Positions 23,351-30,778 of a stretch of DNA of 35,460 nucleotides are shown piece by piece. This DNA comes from Planctomycetota bacterium (lineage in GTDB: Bacteria; Planctomycetota; PUPC01; JACPCR01). Position numbers and translations under genes: made by a program. The notes beneath the pieces were generated by a model, which saw only the letters and a list, made by a program, of their open reading frames with translations, did no database searches and had not been told where the DNA came from. The stretch lies in the NCBI GenBank assembly GCA_030740295.1, contig JASLXP010000384.1:1-35460 (forward strand), in the 5' to 3' direction. Each line of letters begins with the position of its first letter. Position 1 is the stretch's first letter.

Positions 23351-25417
23351 ATGACGAAGCAAAGCAAGAAGATTCTGGTGACCATTCTGAAGCTGGTAAT
23401 GGCGTTCGGGGTGCTGCTGTTTCTCTACCACAAAAACGATATTGATGTGGCTCAGCTTCGCGAGGTTCTCGCCACAGGATGGCGATGGATCGCAATTGCC
23501 GCGGCCCTGTTTCTGATCACGATCGTCATGACCGGTTTTCGCTGGCAACTGCTGCTCAAGGCGCAGGGGATCGATATGCCGGTCGTGCTTGCGATCCGGC
23601 TGACACTGGTCGGGCAGGCATTCAGTATGATCTTCCCGGGTGCGACCGGCGGGGATCTGGTGAAGGCATATTACGTCTACAAGATGGGAAAAAAACGGGC
23701 GGCCGCGGTGACCACGATTCTCGTCGACAGGGTGATAGGGCTTTACTGCATGATTGGAATTGCCTCGGTGATGGTGCTCCTCGAATCCGGGCGGCTTTGG
23801 GCCTTGCCAAAGGCGCAGCCGCTGGTCTATTCGATCCCGCTGGTCTTTCTCGTTATCACGATCGTGTTGGGTTCATTCTTCACCAGTACGATTAGGAAGG
23901 TCTTCACCGCGGCGGGCGAGAGCGGGCCGCCGGTGTTGATGGGTGAACAGCTTTACAAGGTCTATACCGCCGTCGATCAATATCGAGAATCCCGCAAAAC
24001 GATCGTTCACGCCATACTCATTTCTGTTATCTCCATCAGCAATATCTGCGTCATGTTCGTATGCCTGGGAAAGGCGCTGGAGGTCGAGGGGATGTCGCTG
24101 CCGGATTATTTTCTGGTGACACCAACGAGCATGGTGATTACGGGGCTGCCGATATTCCCGGGCGGGCTTGGGCTTGGCGAGTTTGCCATGGGCGAGCTCT
24201 TTGAGATGGTGGCGAACAGCCTTTCCGGCCAGGAGGCGATGCTGCTCTGGCGAATCGTCATCATTTTCTGGAGCGTGATCGGTCTGGCTGTCTATCTGAC
24301 GCTCAGGTCGGATGTGCGCCAGGGCGAGATGGAGGACGAGGCCGAAGAGCGTGTCCGAGCGGTGTTCGATTACAACGGTACCGAGCTTCACGATTACTCG
24401 GGCGCGATCCATTTTCACACGACGTATTCCGACGGCTCTGAGTCCATTGAAAAAGTGATCAGCCAGGGAAGCGACAGCGGTCTCGATTTCATGATTGTCA
24501 CCGATCACGACACCTTGGAATCGAGGGACGATGGTCATCAGGGATGGAAGGGCGGGGTCCTGTCCATCGTCGGTGTTGAGATTTCGCCGCCGTCCGGACA
24601 TTGTCTCGCCGTTCGGCTGAAAGACTGTGAAGGGATGGTTGAGCTGACCCCGCCGGAATATCTTTCGAAGGTCCGCGAGCAGGACGGGCTCTCATTTGTC
24701 GCGCACCCAACTGCGCCGCAGCGGCCGGAATTCTATTATCAGATCGAAGGCTGGAAATACTGGGACAATGAGGATTTCAACGGCCTGGAGATCTGGACTT
24801 ACATGCACGACTGGTTAAAGAACGCGAGCCGAATGTCGCTGCTGCATCATCTTTTTAATCCCAGCCGCGGAATTGAAGGTCCTGACCCGGAGCTCCTCGA
24901 ACATTGGGATCGTCTTGGCCAGGCGCGGCGCGTCATCGGCATTGGAGGCATCGACAATCACGCCCGGAATCTGCCATTCAGGCGTCTGCCGATTTACATC
25001 TTCAAAGTGCTTCCGTTCCGATTTGCGTTCAAGACCGTCCGTACACACGTGCTGGCCCAGCCTTTTGAATCCGACGATGAGGCTGACATTAACCACGTTT
25101 GCGATGCGCTGCAGAACGGTCACTGCTATATCGCTTACGATTACCTTGCCGTTGCCACCGGTTTCAACTTTTCCGCCAGGCAGGGCGACAGGACGGTTTT
25201 GATGGGGGATGAAGTGACATTGAGTGGAGGGATGACCCTCGAAGTGCGCAGCCCGCAGAAGGCGGATATCGCGCTGCTGAGAAATGGTGAGGCCATCCAG
25301 ACTGAATCGTCGACAGGATTCGGCTTTGACATAGATGAGCCCGGCGTCTACAGAATTGAGGCCAGACTGAATGACACCCCTTGGGTTTTTACCAACCCGA
25401 TCTATGTTCGTTCCTGA
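23351..25417 (+). CDS. Flippase-like membrane protein (LPG synthase TM type) fused to PHP phosphoesterase
   Basis: The 688-residue protein has two parts. Residues 1-320 are an integral membrane domain of the UPF0104/LPG_synthase_TM family: several helices, the motif PGATGGDLVKAYY (about 96-108) and IFPGGLGLGEFAMGEL (about 268-283), both typical of that family (AglD, MprF transmembrane region, flippase-like proteins). Residues about 350-600 are a PHP metal-dependent phosphoesterase domain with all main metal ligands: His 354 and His 356 (HFHTTYSDGS), Asp 361, Asp 385-His 386-Asp 387 (VTDHDT), Glu 410, His 452, and Asp 535/His 537 (GGIDNH). The last 85 residues are a beta-sandwich-like extension. 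Short acidic linker at about 322-345. A lipid-linked or phospholipid phosphate substrate is an attractive inference. The RadC gene follows closely. Confidence 0.85.
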   Translation: MTKQSKKILVTILKLVMAFGVLLFLYHKNDIDVAQLREVLATGWRWIAIAAALFLITIVMTGFRWQLLLKAQGIDMPVVLAIRLTLVGQAFSMIFPGATGGDLVKAYYVYKMGKKRAAAVTTILVDRVIGLYCMIGIASVMVLLESGRLWALPKAQPLVYSIPLVFLVITIVLGSFFTSTIRKVFTAAGESGPPVLMGEQLYKVYTAVDQYRESRKTIVHAILISVISISNICVMFVCLGKALEVEGMSLPDYFLVTPTSMVITGLPIFPGGLGLGEFAMGELFEMVANSLSGQEAMLLWRIVIIFWSVIGLAVYLTLRSDVRQGEMEDEAEERVRAVFDYNGTELHDYSGAIHFHTTYSDGSESIEKVISQGSDSGLDFMIVTDHDTLESRDDGHQGWKGGVLSIVGVEISPPSGHCLAVRLKDCEGMVELTPPEYLSKVREQDGLSFVAHPTAPQRPEFYYQIEGWKYWDNEDFNGLEIWTYMHDWLKNASRMSLLHHLFNPSRGIEGPDPELLEHWDRLGQARRVIGIGGIDNHARNLPFRRLPIYIFKVLPFRFAFKTVRTHVLAQPFESDDEADINHVCDALQNGHCYIAYDYLAVATGFNFSARQGDRTVLMGDEVTLSGGMTLEVRSPQKADIALLRNGEAIQTESSTGFGFDIDEPGVYRIEARLNDTPWVFTNPIYVRS

Positions 25418-25434
25418 CGATTCTGAGGCGGAGC

Positions 25435-26475
25435 GTGGCTAAGAAAGGAACCGCAATTTATCAACAGGCTCGCGACGCCCTCGAGGGGCAGGCCGCGAGA
25501 AACGGCGCAGACCTATCGGTGCTGTTGGCCGAACACGAGGATTCGAGCTACAGGACCGGACTGAGGTTCCTGCATCGTCTGGGCGCGATCCATGGAAAGC
25601 GGAAGGAGCTGTTCGAAAAGCGCGTCGGGCAGATTTTTCGGCATACGCAGGAAGAGTTCGGCGTCACCGAGACTGAGGTGCGGGGCGTTCTTGGATTGTT
25701 CGGTAGCGATGCCGCGGAGATCGGTATCTGCAGTAAGGAGCCGGTCTGCGAGAAGTGTCCGTTTGAGTCCGAGTGCCAATGGGCGAAGAAGAATCCCCGG
25801 ATTCTGGATATGCCGTTAAGCGAACGCCCGCGGGAGCGTCTCATCAACGAAGGCGCGGATTCCCTCAGCGATGCGGACCTGATTGGTATCATCATTCGAG
25901 ACGGCCAGCCGAATCGCACCGCGGTGGACCTGGCGAGGCTGCTGATCAGCCGGCACGGCAGTCTGAGAAGCCTGGCGAATAAGACGATTAAGGAACTGTG
26001 CGAGATTCCCGGCATCGGCGAGGCCAAGGCGGCACAGATCAAGGCGGCGCTTACCGTCGGTATTCGGATGTCTGAAGAGGCCGGGCTGCGGCGGGGCGAC
26101 CCTCTAAGCAGCAGCGAGTCGGTCTTCAAGAGATATCACGCGAAGCTCAGAGACAAGCAGCACGAAGAGTTTCACACCATCCTTCTGGATCGTAGACACC
26201 GGGTCATTCAGGACGTGCTTGTTTCGGTCGGCTCGCTCACGGCCTCGATCGTTCATCCGCGGGAGGTGTTCAATCATGCGGTGAGTCACTCCGCGGCCGC
26301 GATAGTCTGCGTTCACAACCATCCTTCGGGCGACCCCGGTCCAAGCAAGGAAGATCTGGAGATCACAAAACGTTTGAAGGAGGCGGGCCGAACTCTGGGT
26401 ATACCTCTCTTAGACCACCTGATTATCGGGGACCAGCGCTATTACAGTTTTGCTGATGAGGGCCTTCTAAAGTAG
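25435..26475 (+). CDS. radC: RadC-family protein with endonuclease III-like Fe-S N-terminal domain
   Basis: The start is the GTG at 25435, preceded by GAGG/GGAG (about 25424-25433) and 17 bases after the flippase-PHP stop; the frame is open to 25381, but a start there would overlap that gene. The last 220 residues are a classic RadC: RPRERLINEGADSLSDADL, the HhH motif IPGIGEAKAAQIKAAL (191-206), and the MPN/JAMM metal motif H294-x-H296-x7-S304-x2-D307 with Glu 244/245. The first 120 residues are not usual for RadC. They carry four cysteines, C99-x5-C105-x2-C108-x5-C114, close to the C-x6-C-x2-C-x5-C loop of endonuclease III, and RTGLRFLHRLG (40-50) resembles the segment that precedes that loop there. 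The HhH catalytic half and the catalytic Asp are missing. Confidence 0.85.
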   Translation: MAKKGTAIYQQARDALEGQAARNGADLSVLLAEHEDSSYRTGLRFLHRLGAIHGKRKELFEKRVGQIFRHTQEEFGVTETEVRGVLGLFGSDAAEIGICSKEPVCEKCPFESECQWAKKNPRILDMPLSERPRERLINEGADSLSDADLIGIIIRDGQPNRTAVDLARLLISRHGSLRSLANKTIKELCEIPGIGEAKAAQIKAALTVGIRMSEEAGLRRGDPLSSSESVFKRYHAKLRDKQHEEFHTILLDRRHRVIQDVLVSVGSLTASIVHPREVFNHAVSHSAAAIVCVHNHPSGDPGPSKEDLEITKRLKEAGRTLGIPLLDHLIIGDQRYYSFADEGLLK

Positions 26476-26505
26476 CGAACGGCTTTCGCCTGAGCGTCAT
26501 GACTT

Positions 26506-26511
26506 TATAAT
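26506..26511 (+). promoter_or_regulatory. Possible -10 box TATAAT before the Dabb gene
   Basis: A perfect TATAAT lies 46 bases before the ATG at 26557, in the 81-bp gap after radC. No good -35 is found at the right distance, so this could be chance. Confidence 0.25.
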
Positions 26512-26556
26512 CCGGGTTCAGGTATCTTTACCACAGACCTTTTTCAGGAACATCTC

Positions 26557-26850
26557 ATGGTTGAACATATTGTCTTATTCAAAGTGCGTGAAGGAACGCC
26601 GCAGGAAAAAGTCGATGGAATGTTGGCGGGCATCAATTCCCTGAAGGATTCCATTGACGAAGTGGTCAGCGTTTCGACGGGCACAAACTACACGGATAGA
26701 GGACAGGGCTTTACCCATGGCGTGGTCGTGCGCTTTAATGACAAAGAAGGCTTGGCAACCTATCAGCCACATCCGGCGCATCTGAAGGTCGTTGAGGAGG
26801 ACATCAGGCCGATTGTCGAGGATATTATTGCAGTGGATTACGAGTTCTGA
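26557..26850 (+). CDS. Dabb-family (stress-responsive A/B barrel) protein
   Basis: A complete 97-residue Dabb domain: MVEHIVLFKV at the N-terminus, LPG-like loop replaced by INSLKDSIDEVVSVSTGTN, GFTHGVVVRFNDKEGLATYQPHPAHLKVVEEDIRPIVEDIIAVDY at the C-terminus. The YxxHPxH signature is present. Family members form dimeric alpha/beta barrels in plants and bacteria, with mostly unknown or cyclase-like roles. AGGA lies 8 bases before the ATG. Confidence 0.92.
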   Translation: MVEHIVLFKVREGTPQEKVDGMLAGINSLKDSIDEVVSVSTGTNYTDRGQGFTHGVVVRFNDKEGLATYQPHPAHLKVVEEDIRPIVEDIIAVDYEF

Positions 26851-26865
26851 GCCGCTTCATATTTC

Positions 26866-27480
26866 ATGACACGTTTAACCGGAAAATCTCGCAGTTTGTT
26901 GACGGCGTTCACGCTGTGCGCGTGCACGAGCGCTTACACCGAGGTGCCCACGATTCGCGGTAAGGTGTTGACAGTGCGAGAAGGGACTCGAGATGCGGTT
27001 CTGAGCGTGGGCGAGGTGGACGGTGTGAAGCGGGGAATGACCTTCCGAGCTTTCAGAGAGAAGACTTTCGTGGCCCTCATGCAGGTTTATTTTGTCAGCC
27101 CGGACATGTGCGCGGCCAAGATCTCAAACCAGGCAAAGCCGCTTCAGATGGGAGATAGGGTGACGACGCGCCTGCTGGTGGCGGACAGTTCGAAAGACGT
27201 GCCCGTTGAACCCAACAAGGCTCTTCTGCCGCCTCAATTGCATCTGCCGAAAGTAAAGGGCTCTATCTGGGGAGTGCAGAACGAGGTGAATCTGGTGCTG
27301 TTCGGGCTGGGTTCCCGCCAGGGCGTGCGAAAGGGCCAGCGGTTTACAGTTTCCCGCGGTAAGGAGTGGGTGGCGACGATCGTGGCGGATCGTGTTCACG
27401 GCAACTGGTCACTCGGGCTTGTGGAATCCAAGAGCAAAGAACTGCGCAAGGGTGATCTGGTGTTCAATCAGAAAGATTGA
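26866..27480 (+). CDS. Small exported protein with two tandem beta domains
   Basis: The 204-residue protein has an N-terminal signal (about residues 8-25, SLLTAFTLCACTSAYT). It then carries two copies of a roughly 70-residue beta-rich unit: about 31-105 (GKVLTVREG...VDGVKRGMTFRAFR...MGDRV) and about 132-200 (GSIWGVQNE...RQGVRKGQRFTVSR...KGDLVF). The pattern VxxG...GvkkGm.f.v.r matches a beta domain seen in FlgT C-termini and in many PVC exported proteins. Function unknown. It follows the Dabb gene after 15 bp, and its TGA abuts the stop of the convergent CvpA-like gene. Confidence 0.65.
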   Translation: MTRLTGKSRSLLTAFTLCACTSAYTEVPTIRGKVLTVREGTRDAVLSVGEVDGVKRGMTFRAFREKTFVALMQVYFVSPDMCAAKISNQAKPLQMGDRVTTRLLVADSSKDVPVEPNKALLPPQLHLPKVKGSIWGVQNEVNLVLFGLGSRQGVRKGQRFTVSRGKEWVATIVADRVHGNWSLGLVESKSKELRKGDLVFNQKD

Positions 27481-28959
27481 TCACAGCTCGAAGATTTTCC
27501 TGAAGGCCGCCAGGCCGTCCGTATCATTCGCGGCGAGTTTTTCATAGACCAGCAGCAAATCTGCAGGTGGGAATTTTTTCCAGGCGATCGTCTTTACGGA
27601 TCCACCTGTCTTCAGAGCGACGCTTCCTTCAAACGCACTGACAACGGTGGCGGTCTGTTCCGTTCCAGGAACCTTCAACGTCAGCGGCTGAGAAACCTGG
27701 CGGATCTGCTGAAGGAGCTTCCTGTGCAGGGCCTGCAGGCGGGCGCTGTCCTGCAACAATTGCTCCACTGCATCCCTGTCAGCTTCGGGGTGCTGGAGGA
27801 GCTTTTCGGCCATCGTGACTGCAGCCTTGAATCTGAAAGATCTGAGCTCCTGGAGAATGTCTCCCGACGAGTTTTTTGGCGGAGCTATTCGCGGGGGTGT
27901 TACAGTCCCGTCGGGGGAGGTCGTCTTGCGACTGCTGGTGGCGACCGCCATTCCGAGTGCCGCGGCATCTCTGGTGATCCGTGCCCTGTATCGGCTGGAT
28001 CTGTTGCCCTTGAGGTAGCTCTGATAAATTCGGATTGCCCTGCCTGCCTGGCCTTCTTTCTTGTACTTTTCAGCCCAGCCTACTGTTCTTCTGACGGCAT
28101 CTCCTTCCAGCTTCACCCTGGCAAACTCGGTGCTCTGAATCACGCTGACTGCGGCAAGGAAGAAGTTCATTTCCTCGACGCTGCCTTCCAGGAAAACTTC
28201 CTGGCTTTTCTGCAGCAGGCCGCTCTGATTCTCCGATGCCAGCTTCTGGATATTCGCTATCGCGCTGGAAACCCAAGGGTTGTCTTTATAGAGGCTCTGT
28301 CTGGTATAAAAATCGGTAAAGACGCTGAGTTTCATGAACAGAGTGACCGCATCGGGCTCGCCCTGTCGATATGAGGTGCTCAGGCATGAATGGTAATCCC
28401 CGGCGATCCTTCCTGCGATAGTTGAGATGAACACCGAAGCTTCCGGATTTGGCTGGATGGATGAGCGAAGCGGCTCAAAGCCTTTTGAGAGGACATTGAT
28501 TACGGCCGGAAGGATGGCGCCCTGGGCTTCCCCGGCATCCTCTCGGTCCGCAAACTGCGGGGCCAGCGGCGCGGCGAGAATCGGGAGCTGAATGGCAAAC
28601 AGGAAGGCGGCATGAAACCCAGAGAATCCAGCCAGCACGCCAAACAGAGCCCCTCCCAGGCCGTTTACCGCGGCAGGGATGGGCTTGCCCTCGCCGTGGG
28701 CCAGCTTGTTGAGCACAGATCGGATTCCCAGCGTCAGACCGAGTATGAGAAATCCAAAGAATGAACAAGTGCGGACCAGGTAATCCGCGCTTCCGAAGAG
28801 TTTGAACATCAACCAACCCAGCAGCGCGGCAATGGCCAGCGCGCCCGTTTGTACGCAGATGATTGCAGCCGCGAGCCCAGCCGCCTGCTTGAGGCCGAAT
28901 TTCAATCCCAGAATCAGACCGGCGAACAGGAACCCACCAATAAGTGCATCCAGAATCAT
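27481..28959 (-). CDS. CvpA-family membrane protein with long C-terminal extension
   Basis: The start is the ATG at 28959 (MILDALIGGFLFAGL); the frame upstream has no support. Of 492 residues, the first about 150 are a CvpA-like membrane domain with four hydrophobic helices (FLFAGLILGLKFGLKQAAGL, ALAIAALLGWLMFKLF, FFGFLILGLTLGI, GGALFGVLAGFSGFHAAFLF). A helical region follows (about 190-400, IRIYQSYLKG and AMAEKLLQHPE like TPR), then an SH3-like beta unit (about 405-490, PLTLKVPGTEQTATVVSAFEGSVALKTGG). CvpA proteins are linked to colicin V production, purine regulation and envelope stress; the extension is not part of that family. Its stop codon abuts the stop of the convergent gene (27480/27481). 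Confidence 0.7.
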   Translation of the reverse strand: MILDALIGGFLFAGLILGLKFGLKQAAGLAAAIICVQTGALAIAALLGWLMFKLFGSADYLVRTCSFFGFLILGLTLGIRSVLNKLAHGEGKPIPAAVNGLGGALFGVLAGFSGFHAAFLFAIQLPILAAPLAPQFADREDAGEAQGAILPAVINVLSKGFEPLRSSIQPNPEASVFISTIAGRIAGDYHSCLSTSYRQGEPDAVTLFMKLSVFTDFYTRQSLYKDNPWVSSAIANIQKLASENQSGLLQKSQEVFLEGSVEEMNFFLAAVSVIQSTEFARVKLEGDAVRRTVGWAEKYKKEGQAGRAIRIYQSYLKGNRSSRYRARITRDAAALGMAVATSSRKTTSPDGTVTPPRIAPPKNSSGDILQELRSFRFKAAVTMAEKLLQHPEADRDAVEQLLQDSARLQALHRKLLQQIRQVSQPLTLKVPGTEQTATVVSAFEGSVALKTGGSVKTIAWKKFPPADLLLVYEKLAANDTDGLAAFRKIFEL

Positions 28960-29108
28960 GACAGTGTCAATTCCATCAGTGTTGATATTGCAGTCATTGT
29001 GACCTGGCCGATGCCGTTGAAGCTCTGCGGAGCCCCGCCGGGCCATCCGATTTCGACAGAGCCATTTAGTTCACGCCGCTGGCATGTCCCACGGTTCGAC
29101 GTCCGCAT
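28956..29108 (-). pseudogene. Possible small ORF or gene remnant upstream of the CvpA-like gene
   Basis: A 50-codon frame starts at the ATG at 29108 and ends with a TGA overlapping the CvpA-like start (ATGA). Its translation contains NGSVEIGWPGGAPQSF, which resembles the end strand of ASPIC/UnbV-type repeats. It is in the 237-bp gap between two minus-strand genes. The overlap and the motif are suggestive but short; it may be chance. Confidence 0.2.
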
Positions 29109-29196
29109 TGGCTTCAGATGAAGATTGTTGCCCTGGAATGCCTCCCTGTCTCGTCACTTCGGCGCTTTGCTCCCGGATCCTGTCAACCACTCTGTG

Positions 29197-30585
29197 TCAG
29201 TCCTCTTCTTCTTTCTCTTCTCCTTCTTTTTCCCGTTCGTGTTTTTCCTGTTTCTCTTTGTGTTCCCTTTCTTTTTCTCTTTCTCTCTCTCTTTCTCTCT
29301 CTTTTTCCCGTTCGTGTTTTTCCTGTTTCTCTTTGTGTTCTCTTTCTCTCTCTTTTTCCCGCTCGTGTTTTTCCTGTTTCTCTTTGTGTTCTCTTTCTCT
29401 CTCTCTTTCCTGTTTCTCTCTGTGTTCCTTCTCTCTTTCCTTTTCTCTCTCCCGCTCTCTCTCTTTTTCTCGTTCATGCCGGTCTTGTTTCTCCCTCTGC
29501 TCCTTTTCTCTTTCTCTTTCCCGCTCCCTTTCTCTCTCCCGCTCTCTGTTATCGCCGTCTCCGTGTTCTCTTTCTCTCTCCCGCTCCCTTTCTCTTTCCC
29601 GCTCTCTGTCATTGCCGTCTCCGTGCTCCCTTTCTCTTTCCCGCTCTCTTTCTCTTTCCCGCTCTCTGTCATCGCCGTCTCCGTGTTCTCTTTCTCGTTC
29701 CCTCTCTCTTTCTCTCTCCCGCTCACTGCCACTGCCGCCTCCGTGCTCCCTCTCTCGTTCCCGTTCTTCGTCTCCATGCTCCCGCTCTCTGTCATCGCCG
29801 TCACCATGCTCACCGTCACCTTCCTCGCCGTGTTCTTCCATACCTCCGCCGTGATCTCCACCTTCGTGGTCTCCTCCGTCGCGATCACCAGGGAAATGGC
29901 CCGGACCTCCATCTTGGTCCAGTGGTGGTGTGTCGCCGTCTCCCTCGCCTTCATCATCGACAGGTATGTTCGTCTCGAAGTAGTCCCGGCTTGTGAGCTC
30001 CTCGGTATAGACCTCAGGCTTCACCAAATCCACGTGCCAGTCTGCATACAACACATTGACCCCATCGAGGCCATGGTTGTCCAGGTTATCCATCGTGCCG
30101 ATCTGGCCTGTCTCCACTTGGTCTTGGACCATGGGAATCTGAGAAGCGGTGTTGGAAGTGTTGTTCGCGTCCTTATGGACAAAGCCGTCCAGGTAGGTGA
30201 AATGAGGGCGGTATTCATAGCTCATGCCGCCGGTGTTAGTGCCTCCACTGTTGTTCGTAAGATCTGCCGCGGCGGTGACTGATACTCCGGAACTTGGGCA
30301 TTCAAAGACCCTGACTTCATCCACGAATTTTGGGTACAGGGCTGAAAGGTCGTCCTCAAAGGGCGGAAGGCCAGCCTGCGGGTATTGTCCCATGTACTCG
30401 TTGGAGTAGAGCTGCATCGCCACGCCAATCTGACGCAGGTTCTGCTTGCACTTGACCATGCGCGCCTTTTCCCGAGCTGACTTCAGACTGGGGAGCAGAA
30501 GGGAAGCGAGAATAGCAATGATGGCGATAACCATCATGAGCTCGATCAGCGTGAAAGCACTGCTTTGGCGAATTCTCCGATACAT
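29197..30585 (-). CDS. Prepilin-type (H-X9-DG-like) protein with long Arg/Glu/Lys repeat tail
   Basis: The 462-residue protein starts at the ATG at 30585, with AAGGAG 10 bases upstream. Residues 11-35 are a type IV prepilin N-terminus ([25 protein letters not shown]), with the conserved Glu at +5 and the processing site at Ala 10/Phe 11. The middle (to about 200) is the pseudopilin globular domain, with a degenerate H-X9-DG motif at 171-184 (H-x10-DW, then HV). From residue 210 the chain becomes Asp/Gly/Glu rich (to about 262), and from about 264 to 462 it is almost only Glu, Arg, Lys, His and Gln, in ER/K repeats. Such ER/K stretches are known to form single alpha-helices or coiled coils. 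H-X9-DG pseudopilins usually have no such tail. Confidence 0.85.
   Translation of the reverse strand: MYRRIRQSSAFTLIELMMVIAIIAILASLLLPSLKSAREKARMVKCKQNLRQIGVAMQLYSNEYMGQYPQAGLPPFEDDLSALYPKFVDEVRVFECPSSGVSVTAAADLTNNSGGTNTGGMSYEYRPHFTYLDGFVHKDANNTSNTASQIPMVQDQVETGQIGTMDNLDNHGLDGVNVLYADWHVDLVKPEVYTEELTSRDYFETNIPVDDEGEGDGDTPPLDQDGGPGHFPGDRDGGDHEGGDHGGGMEEHGEEGDGEHGDGDDREREHGDEEREREREHGGGSGSEREREREREREREHGDGDDREREREREREREREHGDGNDREREREREREREREHGDGDNREREREREREREREKEQREKQDRHEREKEREREREKEREKEHREKQEREREREHKEKQEKHEREKEREREHKEKQEKHEREKEREREREREKEREHKEKQEKHEREKEGEEKEEED
29200..29796. repeat. Polypurine/polypyrimidine repeat coding the ER/K tail
   Basis: The plus strand is C/T-rich over about 600 bp. Two repeat types are visible: a 60-bp unit coding EHGDG(D/N)(D/N)-(RE)n, about 4-5 copies at 29535-29796, and a 34-base block coding roughly [12 protein letters not shown] at about 29232, 29308 and 29358. 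The unit copies differ by point changes. Confidence 0.75.
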
Positions 30586-30623
30586 GCCAGAAGACTCCTT
30601 CGAGATTTGAGCGGGGTTGCGGA

Positions 30624-30652
30624 GAGTTAAGCAGGATTTACCTGCCGGTCAA
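30624..30652 (-). promoter_or_regulatory. Possible sigma-70-like promoter for the prepilin gene
   Basis: On the minus strand, TTGACC (30652-30647) is followed after 17 bases by TAACTC (30629-30624). The -35 box matches 5 of 6, the -10 only 3 of 6. Transcription would start about 30-35 bases before the ATG, which fits the Shine-Dalgarno. Confidence 0.3.
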
Positions 30653-30778
30653 TCTCTCAATACTTACATGGCAGAGAAAATGTATGGCCATAATAGTTGT
30701 GGTATATGCTGCTGAACCAGTAAGTTGGCGGCTTCCGACCGGTTGAAGAGGCCGGTCGCACTGAACCCCAACCTGAAT

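Noticed and set aside
29535..29796. CRISPR or mobile-element repeat
   Set aside because: The 60-bp units are in frame and code for the ER/K tail, so they are protein-coding repeats.
29125..30282. Long plus-strand open frames across the prepilin gene, rich in Phe, Leu and Ser
   Set aside because: They arise because the complementary CT-rich strand has no stop codons. The sequence is a repeat-coded artefact with no start signal or family pattern.
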